NCBI GenBank assembly: GCA_016169945.1
Contig: JADLSH010000369.1
Coordinates: forward strand, 1,984,001-2,048,000
Direction: 5' to 3'
Source: Trachythela sp. YZ-2020
Lineage: Eukaryota; Cnidaria; Anthozoa; Malacalcyonacea; Clavulariidae
DNA: 64,000 bases
A model generated the notes under the pieces. It saw nothing but the letters and a program-made list of their open reading frames with translations, did not search any database and was not told the origin of the DNA. Position 1 is the stretch's first letter. Each line of letters opens with the position of its first letter. A program made the translations under genes and the position numbers. Below are positions 15,801-27,800 of the stretch, piece after piece.

Positions 15801-18800
15801 TAGATGTGCGGAAATATAAGAACAGAATATCTCTTGACAGACTCAATTCATAACATTAGTCATTACCACACAATTACCACAAATTTTGAATTCATTATCA
15901 ACGTTTACTGTTATAAGAAGATAAACAAGCAATATCGTTGAACGTATAAATATCGTATCTTTACGACCTTTCGTGTGTTCAGATAAGATTTTCTCAATGG
16001 CCGAAAACTACGTCAAAGACAAAGATGAATACAGTTGAACATGCATTGAGTTGCATATGAAACATCAAAAAGTCACTTCTGTAGACAGAGATCGTCCTTG
16101 CACGATCACACTGCCGCTGATTCAGTTTAATCAAGAACATATATAATAATATTTTAATCTACAAAAATACCATCATTGACATATAGGATACATAATAAAA
16201 AAAAATACACATACAAAATTACATTACTTCATATACTGTTAGTATGTCAAAGCAGTATTTTGCGACTAAAGACATTATTGTTTTGTCTTGCATAGAAAGA
16301 ACATATTTAAATATATCTTGATAAGCGAATGATCGACGAGCTTTGTATTACTGCATGACATTAGGTAATGCTTCATCATCAACAATCTCATTTAGATCAC
16401 AATGTTTACATAATCTATCATTGTATGAAACATTGTTATATCGACCAGTTTCAACAGGTAATTTATGTGCTGAACACTGAGTATATATACTGTCTTCCTG
16501 ATTCTCGATATGAAATATTGTTCAAAGTCAACTTGCTTAATATCAGATGGTGTTTCAGGAGCATTGGATCGATTCCATGTCTATCCAAAGAGATCGCGAT
16601 CGTTCTTCATGTGAATAAGACGTGTATAATGACTATATCAACAAATAATTAAAGCACGAGAAATATTTGAATTTTTAAACGAAGTATATAATAATAATTA
16701 TTTTGGTGTTCTACAGTTCATTGTTTTGTTGATTTAGCTTTGTTTATTTACTATAAGTATGGAGCCCTTATAATCATTAACAAAAATGTCGACAACTGTC
16801 AAATTGTAAATTGTCAAATTGTAAATTGTCAAATTGTAAATTGTCAAATTGTACACGAAATGTGTGAAGAATGCGTTAACACACTACGATTTGTTGGTGC
16901 ATCTGAAATCGGCCAAACAAATCGCAGTGACCAGTGTGTAAACGTACTTTAAAAGGATGTAATATTTTGCACATGACCATAAAAATGAACAAGTTGCTGC
17001 AAACATGCAGCAGATTTGTTACAAGATTGTTCCAACAAGCAAGTATTCCCATACACCGCTTGTATCCAGCTTGTTCAGGCCTGCAGCAAGGTTGATCACT
17101 CAACAGACTTGCTACAAGTTTTTGGAACAACTTGTTATCGTCCTGCAATTCAACAACTTGTCAACAAGTTGCGAGTGGCAACCTATTGTAACAACTTGAC
17201 AAGGTCACATGCAGCATTGAGTTACAAGTCTGTTGGAGTGTTGCAAACACATCTTATTGAAAGGTGTGAGTTGTTTGGCGTGTGTTTTACCATTTTTGGC
17301 ATTTTGTTTTGGACAAGATTCGAATTATATTTTTGTTCTTTTTTCATTATTTAAGTATCCCACGGATCTCTGCCTGTAATGTACAATAATTTGCTTCAAG
17401 GCGTCAAATATTAAATACCTGTCATGCACCAACCTTAAGTTACCAGCTTCACATAAGATATATGCTGTCTGTCTATAGAGAACAATTAGAACACTTTGTG
17501 TCCTATAGGCTTTGTTTCGTAATCTTGCTGTAATCACATTGTTTTTGTGCGAAAATTAATGTTTTATACAACTTATTCTGAATGGCCATGCATGGACCAT
17601 GGCTCATATCAAAAATGAATAAAAACTCTAATTTGCCTCTGACACTCTGTCACAGAACGAGAGTACTTTTACACCAAACTGTTTATTTGAATACGTTTTT
17701 GTCTATGTCAAGGTTACAATTGCTTTTGTTATATATGTATTGGGGTCAAAATTTAGGCTTAAATCTTTCTTGACGGTGTATTAATATGATTAACCAGAAG
17801 CAATTAAATGCAGTAAATTTGTGAATACAGTTAGATTAGTTTTTTTTTTGTTTTTTTTTTTAATATATTGTTATGGTTTAGTGTAAAATTTTATCGTAGT
17901 TTAATCTTGAGAGTGATTGTCAACTAGTACAGTTATCTTCAATTGTTTTACTAAACCTGTGTATATCTTATATTTTATTCCAGCTTTTTCTGCTGTAACG
18001 TCGTTAGAACAATGTCCCAAGTCAAAAACTTACTCGGTAATGATAACTCGCTATATATTTAGTATATCCGATCTAGCACTTTATTTCAACATGCCTTGTG
18101 GTTAAATATTTTGTTAATAATTAACATTTTGGCCATTCTTTCAGTCTCTGCCACTGCTTGTTGAACATTGCTGTAATGTCGTGGAGAATAGAGCCTTGGA
18201 ATCAGTCGGTATATACAGGCACGTATCTGACTTAATACTACATATATTTATCCTATTTCCTGGGTACTTAGAATGATATTTTTACGAGACAAATGGTCAA
18301 AAGTTGAGGGTTTTGTTAAACTGCAGACTTGTTAATTGTTAAAGGTCGATGAATCATGCTGAGTATTTAAAATGACATCCGTCTGCATGGCCCTTCCCAA
18401 TCCATTTTTTAACCGCGGAAGTGCATGGGAAAATTCTAATCTATTTTTAACCTTATTATTTACATTCCTGAATGTATCTGAAAGGCACTTATAACTCAGC
18501 CAAAATCTGTTATCATTGACCATGCCCAAAGTTAATGATAATGCATCTTCCAGTATTGTTAATATCAATTGATATTTTGTATGATTAGATACAACAATAG
18601 TGACCACAATTTTTATATAATTATCACCATGGAAAACCACATTGAAATATGTGTTTGTTTCTGAATGACCGAATTTTCTATTATTTTTCTCGTCACTGCG
18701 TGTAAAATTAACTTTAGAAGAGAGAGGAGAGTTTAGAGTATTGTAGTTAAAAAGGCCTACGAATGCTAGTTTCTGCATAGAAACTGCCATCTGAATACCT

Positions 18801-21800
18801 TGGATATCTGAATATTCTATTTCTACGAGCTCTATTTTTTGCGAGCGTCGAAAAGCCTCTGGCACCCAGGGTACCATCTGAATTGCTCAAAGCTGATCTC
18901 ACACTTTTGGAAAAAAATTCTCTTTATACGAAATTCCCTATATAGCTTGGTTGCACTTTTAACAAAAAGGAACAATCAACAATTATTTTCGAGAATGCTA
19001 AATTATAATGTTTTGGTATTCTAGAATATGCTATCTTCGTTTATCCTCCGGCTCCGGTAATTATCGTGCTACTACAACTGTGGTGTTTCAGCTTGAAATA
19101 TAATTCGTGTTGGTTTGATTCTTCCCAGCTTAACAAACATGCATATTATACAAAAAGACAGAAGGGATTTCAATCTAATTACATGAAGATAAACACATAA
19201 CTTTCCGTAAGGAATCCAAATCTAGTGCCCAGTGTAGCCGGCCATCGGATCACCTTAATGTGCGTAACTCAGTTATATAGAACGCACTTGCGCTTGCGTC
19301 ACCTGTGGCGCACACGACTTCTGCAGACAAATTACTTACAACTAAGCTGCAAACTAAACAATACAAAAATATGTATAAAATTGCCATGCACATGACAGTA
19401 ATTCACGGATTAGAATTTCTATTTTTATAGGGTACCAGGCAACAGTGCTATGGTCACAGCTTTAGAGGAAGAATTGAGTGCTAAAACTCCAGATGATATC
19501 AATTTTGATGAACCGGTATGAAGAGTTGCTGTCATTAATTGCTATATCAAATGCTGCAGTAATCTCTACCAAACACCACAAGTGAAAAATTAGACTACGA
19601 GTTGTTTTTTTTACTATATTTGGATTCATTCTTATATGCATTAGATTATTTCTGTGTATATTGTAAAACTTAGGAATATTTTGCTTATAGAAATGGCATG
19701 ACGCAAACAACATGGCCAGTCTTCTGAGGAATTTTCTAAGGAAGCTTCCTGAAGGACTAGTTACGTCAGGTAACACAACAATTAACAATGTTACTTCATG
19801 GTACTCTCTTAATAGTATACAGTGCATATTATCAGAACTGAAAATATGTTGTCCATGCATGCAAATCTAGCCTGCAGTATATTCCACGGACCGAGCTGAT
19901 GATGTTCCACTTGTCACAGATTAGAATCCATGTCGAATATGTGTCCAAATTTTTTACATGGAAATGCTTCCATAAGCACAAATACATCTAATTATCACGC
20001 AATATTGCGTCATATGGTGTGAGTTACACTTACTGGCAAAATGGTGCAGACGGTATTACTTAATGTATTCCTATTATATACTTGGGTACGAGGAAGCGGC
20101 ATGCATATGTCCAATGGGGTTCAATGATGTTATATTCATACCGCCATTTTGCCGTAAGTGCTGCAAACGCTAGTGGCCGCGTGGTCCGCGGGGCGAAAAA
20201 ATGCGGACACGAAATTCGAGGGCACCATTATTACCAGACCTCGGACCTTTGGTAATTGAGCTACCAGATCAACTAGGACGACTACGATTCAGTTTTTTCA
20301 AAGGATAATGACGACTATTTTCAAGTAGTGATGTCAACATAATGGGACACAAAGAGGGTTTGAACCGACACATTCAGCGTACTATACTGACTGTATACAA
20401 ATTATTAATAAACATTTTTGCTGTATAATTCTTACATTACATTACGTTTGTCATGCGATTTCTTTATAAGCTTGGACCGCAGACTTTTGAGTTTGTATAT
20501 AGAGGCTATCCCTTTTAGGGTTATTCTTAAATCTAACTATTTCATTTTTGGTTTTCTCGCAGAACTATATGCAAGGTTTATTAATGCCAACCGAATAGAA
20601 GGCGACGATAGAATGTGGTCGTTGAAACGTCTGGTGAGCAAAACTGCCTTATTGAATACTGTGATCATTCATTTACTTATTGTTTCTTTAAATTTAGTAA
20701 AACGTTTTGACGTTTGTTCGTTCACGGCAACCAGATTTAACATGTTTTGCTCGCTACTCTGGTCTTAAGTAAATGAATGCAAAGCCCGGTCGAATTACAT
20801 CAACGACCCAATATTTCGACACTCAGGTCTAGTATCTTTATCAGGGGTGATCTAAAGTCGCACCGTAGCTCCTTATATACTCAGGGATGACGTCATCGGC
20901 CAACAAAGTGGAGATACTCTTGTGACAGATAGCTACCTTCGTCTATATTATCACCACTAATCATTGCTATGGCCAAAGACGTTGCCTAGAAACGTGGCAT
21001 ATAGAGATGACGGTAGCTATCTGTCACAAGAGTATCTCCAATGACGTTATATCTCGAGTAGATAAAGAGCTACGGTGAGAAAAAACATGTCTGATAGTAA
21101 AAAGCGTTTGCCCAAAGAGCTGGTCTACTCACCAAGAGTGCTTACGCAAATTAAAGTCCATGTTGGACTGGCAGTACTACGCAACTAGTATTATGTAATA
21201 TAGTGGACAAACTGACTCGTCCACTGTCTCTCGCTATGCTTTTGAATGGGGAGAGTATGCCCGTTCGCAGGTTAGGTGGTGTTGGACAAAAACTTGAACT
21301 TTATATAGCCAGAAGACGAGGATCAGTGAATGATTATGTTACTATATTTGTAGATACAACAACTTCCACCTGCTTATAGTGAGACATTAAGATTCATCAT
21401 CGGGCATCTGAAGAAAATCTCTGAACATTCAGACAAGAATAAAGTAAGTTACAGTATATATTTTTATTATATTTGTATGATATCATGTATCGTATGGATT
21501 CTACCTATCTATGGCATATATGGTATGGTGTATTGTATGGATTTTACCTATCCATGGTATGGTATGGTATGGTATGGTATGGTGTGGTATGGTGTGGTGT
21601 GGTGTGGTGTGGTATGGTATGTGGCGTGGTGTGGTATGGTATGGTGTGGTGTGGTATTTATTACATGGCATGGGGTGGTATGATATGATATGCTATGGTG
21701 TAGTATTGTATGGCATGGTATGGTGTGTTATTATTGGTATGGTGTGTTATTGCACGGCATGGATTGAGGTGTTATTGTACGGCATGGTTTGGTGTGTTAT

Positions 21801-24800
21801 TGCATATGATATCACATTTAAATGGTATATTTTACATTGTTATATTACATGGTATGGCATCTAAACATATATCATATATCATATGTTATCATATGTCGTC
21901 ATATTCTTATTATTCGTGTTCTTGTCATATAGTATTGTGTGGTATGGTTTGATATCGTAATAATGTCTCATATCGTACATTAGTATGATAAATTGTTTCA
22001 TTTAAATGTTTAAATCGCTGTTTATAGATGGAAGTGCGGAACCTTGCTATTGTATTTGGACCGACGATCGTTAGAACCGGGGAGGATAACATGACAACTA
22101 TGGTGAACGATATGACGGACAGATTTCGGATTGTAGAAAGTTTTATTAATAACGTAAGTTGATATAATGTTTAGCTTTTGTTTCTTATAGAATGCTTGAA
22201 AAAAACCCGGAATGCTTAACGACCTCGTGAATATAAAAAAATACAATCAGAGAGCGTCTGAAACATAATTATGAATACTGGTCGCGGCCACTTACCTTGT
22301 GCTGCCACTTACCTTGTGCTGCCACTTACCTTGTGCTGCCACTTACCTTGTGCAGTTAAGCCGGTTACTGTAAGTTGAGGGTAGGGGATACTCGTGTTCG
22401 CAGAGTTTGGTCAGTTCCCTCCTGTGCCTCGAGGGTTTTCCCCACGTACCTCTCGAGGGTTTTCCCCACGTACCTCTCGAGGGTTTTCCCCACGTACCTC
22501 CGGTTTTCCTCTCTCACCAAAACCGCTTACGCCTTAGTTGTGGAGCACGTGTACAATCATGAGGGTAAATTGGACAACTACACCTTGTGTAATCGACATT
22601 AAATAATACGACCAGAGAACGTCTGAACCATAATTATGCATCGCACATCCTCAGTTTACACTTTAATATTTTTCTTTAGTTCGACTGGTTCTTCGACAAC
22701 GAAGCTGTCGCTGAAGGTGATCGTACTTCCTCGCCGGTAAGGAATTATTTCGTTATTGAACATTATTGCGAATTTAAATTGATATATTCATAAATATCAA
22801 CATCATGAATATCTATATTTTTTAATATCTTTATTCCACATGGTGTATAACTATTTTATAGTCAACGAATACGTAAATAATCATTGTTGTCTCTGATATA
22901 TATAGGCTTATCCCCATGCTTTAACTCTATAGAAAATTCGAAAAACTCTATAGAGCATACACGCATTGCCTCTACTTCGTTCTTTTGAAAAATTCAAGAT
23001 TGAAGTTGAGGCTATGTGTGTATACGCTTCAGTAATTCCGGCTGTCAATAATCTACTGCATAGCTCCAAATAGCGACGTGCCAATACTCAATAGCCTGCG
23101 CATGCACGCGCCTTTAAATTTCTCTAATAGCCACAAGCAGGCCATATTTGAGGAAAGGCAAGAGAAACAATAACAAATAAAAAGTAGCATGTCAGGTGAA
23201 ATTAATATCGTTTCATTTGATTTCAAAACAAAATGGTGTTCAATCTAAGCTTGGGTGTTGTATTAGAAAGTTTGTGATATTCATTCTATAATAGTTAGAT
23301 AGACCATGTAGAAATAGACGAAACAAATAGAAATGAAAATTGACGTTTATTTATTTAATGGTAACTGTAAGTTCCCCAATACAAGTTGCAGGCAATAATA
23401 TTTGAGCTGCCAAAAAGAGTGTCAGGTGATATATTTCTCTATATTTCGAGCCCTATGTTGTAACAAGCCACCTAATCTATTATTTTCTAATATTCAGGTA
23501 TCCCCGCCAGCAGAGGTATCATCTCCCTTGCTTGTTTCCAGTAAAACTATGAACTCGATTGAACAAGCAGCTGTTAATTATGGTATGTGACAGTTTTCTA
23601 GTTCATTCTGTAAAAATCATGAATAATTACCATTAATTATGGGAAAGAATTGATGTCAAATGGTTTTCAACAAACCACCTATTTTTATCAATAATTGGTT
23701 CATGGACAACCAACGTGAAAATTTCACATTCATAGATCAACTCACTGCTTCAAACTTTGCTTGAAAACTGAAAACACTCTTTATTACGTCCAATGATTTA
23801 GAAAAGTAGTCATTTTGTGCTGTGCCGCAGGTTCTTACCCATTTCCTCCACAAGCGATGTCTAGAAAGATTTGATTGTCCAGAAATCAAACAGCAGTGGA
23901 GTGCGTTGGAAGGGATAACTCACTGTGAATAGATCTTGATTTATTTGATTTATCGATGTTAGTCGATTGTTGGAAACTATTAATCGATTGCGAATATAAA
24001 CCGATGTGCGTACACGCTCCAGCTAACATGTACAGAACATTTGCAGAATTACTCGAGCGTAGCATTATACACCCATAGCCTCAACTTCATCTTCTTTTTT
24101 TTAAATTTTATTCAGTCTTACGTAATGTTTGAAGTTTCTGTGTGTTTTCAAAATAATGAAATCGAGGCTATGTATGCATAATGGTACGCCCCAGTAATTC
24201 TGCAAATTGTATACTTATGTGCAAATCTGCGATTGTATAATTGATATATTCCAATTTGTTCAACTTGAACTCTGATATTTTGTTTCTTTTTACAGAATCC
24301 GACCAACCTTGGAAAAGCAAGGTAATTATGGATTAGCTATTTTTGTTCAAATGTATGGTTGTATAAGGTATTAAGGCTGGGTTCCATTTGGTTGTGGAAC
24401 TATGGCTGTCGCGAGCATGTCAAGAGGAAACAGTACAGCCTGTGTTCCACTTAAGCTTCAGGATCAAACTACCTGAAACGAAACGTAACGTATTTCTCTG
24501 TTTCCTGAACACTAGGGTGGAACTAGTGAGTTCGACATAAACGAAAATACTACGGTACAGGTGTATGTACCACAGAATACCGCAAAAATTTACATGTTCC
24601 ATATCTTTTGTCAAATATATATAATGTGGCTTCTTAATATTTTTTAATATAGTTTATCGATATATTTTTTCTTCCTGGGGGTTTTGGGGCCAGATTTCAT
24701 AGACTTTCTGTGGAACAAACTCTAATGTACCACAGAATACCAGTGCAGAGATAAATAAGCAACGGTTTATCAAATTGTACCAGGATTTGGTGTGTCATGT

Positions 24801-27800
24801 TGTGTGATAATACTGTAGGATATTGCTAACTTAATTTAGTGAAAGGTAAATACTAAAATCAGTACAGCATATACCAGTGGGTGTAATCAAAGAATACCAG
24901 GTTTATCAATGGTAAAATTGATTCCTCGGTGTGATTCCTGTATAGTAATAATGTTGTGTTGCATAGAAAAAGTAGTGATCAACATAAATTATACTGGTTT
25001 GCAAATTTATTTTTAAACTTTCGAATTTTACAGGCATTATGCGGGAAAAAAGTATCAATGTTATTTTTTGTTAATCCTGATTATTTTTAAGAATGTTTAT
25101 GAAAATATTCATTTTTTGTTTTTGATATGTCAATTAAAACTAAAACTAATATATATTCACAAAAATAAAGTATATAGTATGTTTCCTCCAAATTTTATAA
25201 GATCAATAAATAAGACTGGTATTCTGTGGTACCGTGGTATTCTGTGGAACATACACCTGTACGTTACGATGACAAACAGACTGATTTGCATACAGGACAC
25301 GGAATACAATAGCCGCGAACAAATGGGAACCATGCTTTAGTGACGCTCAGTTTAATACTTACAAATGTTATGATACACGAGAAACTGTTTATTATCTGCT
25401 AATATATTGTATTGCTTCTCGATAATATCAGTACTTTAAAATAATTCAACCTTGCATGGAAATTACTGCAAAACCATAATACAAGTTACTTATGGTAAGC
25501 CTGAGTGTTTGCATACCTAACCCACTGCTTCGTATATTTTCAGGGTGGAAGTATAAAATTACCGATGTTTAAGAACTTTCTAAGAACGCAGAGTTCAGAA
25601 AGTTCCAAGAGTTCAGAAAGTTCCAAGAGTTCAGAAAGTTCCAAGAAATATGATTTCAGTCCAGACCGTGCAGCAAGTCCAGAACCAGTGGATAGTAAAA
25701 CATCGCCAGTAAATCTCTCCCCTCCCTTCGGAGGAAATTCACAATCGAGTTCCCCGTCTACCAGCCGACGAAAGTTTATAAAAAGACATCATTCCAGTAC
25801 GAATATTTCGACGACGGAAGTTTACGATGATTTTGATCGATCGAAGTCGGAAGGTGAAGAAGAAGAACATACATTTTATCCGAGGCAAAGTCATTCTACG
25901 AAAGCGTACTCTTATGCTCGGCCTCCGCCGCCTTCTTATCGAGAATCACGAAACAAAGGTCGTGCTGCACCGACTGGTAGTAATACACAAATACCAGCCA
26001 ACAAAGACCTCGTACCGGAAACTGCTGATTTTAACCTCTTGAGTGATGATACAAAACGAAGAATTTTAAGCTTTAATTTACGAAACAAGGTAAAGGAGAA
26101 GAAGAAACAACAAAACGAAACAAGCTCACCTCCAACTACACAAAATGGAGTCATTGAAATTTCACGGAAAAATTCTGTGACGGTGACTATTCCTATAAAA
26201 CTTTCAAATTCTTCTCAAGCTGCTGGTAGTACATCGGATGAACAAATAGTTGTTATCGAACCACAATTATCACCAAGTGAAACGAGACAACAATTTGAAC
26301 AATGTTCTAATGACAGAGCTAATGAAACTTCTTCTGTCAAAACCTTTTCAAGCGATGCCGTACGGCGACGAGATGGATCTACTTCTAGCTCCTCGAGTCG
26401 AAATTTTAAAATATATTCCAAAGGTGATGTAACGTTCAGTCAATGCCAGCCACATCAGATTAATGAATGGATGAGAGATTTAGGCATATCTCCCAAGGGC
26501 GGAGATGAACGGGGACGAGCGCGAGCTAAAACGGAAGATTTGGGTAAAACATTAAGACGATCTTCTAGTGTAGCTAGAACATCATTCACACAAGATGATG
26601 AGGAGATTATTATGAAGCGAAGAAGCTTATCGTGCCAGGATATAAATATCGGAGATGAAGATGTTATAACTCGTACGAGATCGTTAAGCAAAAGTAGTGA
26701 ATCGTCTGAATCATCTGACGAGGAAGAAGATCAGATGGAGGCTTCGTCCGAGGCATTTGATGAAAAACTTCGTGGTTTAATGCAAAAATGTAAACTGGAT
26801 AGTAAAAGTAAGACTGAACTGCAACAGGTTAGGAAAAGCTCTCAAGTTAGTCGTCCACCAAGTTATCGTATGAGCAGAACACCTGTGGAGAAAATGCGAG
26901 CTATGGATCCATCTTCGAATATTCAATCCGGAGCTGTTAGTTCAATGAAATCTTTATTTGAATCAGGCGCAGCTCATCAACAGATTATCAAATCAAGATC
27001 TTCATCACTAAGTTCTGCTTCGTCTGGTTCAATATTGTCCAATGATACTCAACGAAAGTCAACATCTTCTACGCTAAGCGATGCGGATGTCAAAAGACGT
27101 GTTTGGGAATCTGGGGACGGGAAAGCAGGAGAAGGCAAGAAACAATGGAAGGAACCAGAATGGGTTGCAAGAGAAAGAGCGATGAAAAATTTATATAGCG
27201 GAAGTGATTCTTCTATTAAAGAACAACCAGACGATAATAATAATTTACCAAAGGAAAAGGAATCTGGCTCAAAATTACAATATTCCCGTAGTACGTCACT
27301 TCCTATCAGGGATAGTGGCTATGTTATTAAAGACGTTGCGGTTGAACAAAAACGACCTGATATGAAAACACAAGTTGTGAGAAAATATTCTACTGATTAC
27401 GTGAAAAGCTCTGTTGGAAGTCCGATTGTTCAACGAGCAGCAGTAAAAAATGGACCTACAATCAGGAAAATTACTCCTGTATCAGCTGTACAATACAAAG
27501 CCGAGTCAAAAACTCAATTAGAAAGTGGTTCAAGACCACGTGTACAATACAAACCACAATCAAGATCTCAACCAGGAAGTCGTTCAGGATCTGTGTCATC
27601 TGTGCAATACAAATCAGAGCCAAACACTCAATCAGAAAGTCGTTCAGGAGACGTAGCCAATAAAAATACTTCTCGTAAGATATTCGATCGAACGCAGAGC
27701 TCCCCCTTGCGATCACGAATTTCATCTCAAGAAAGTACCCCTCCTGCAAGTCCACCCGGTGTAAATAGTCCAACCTCCCCAAGTTCACCCCCGCTTAACT

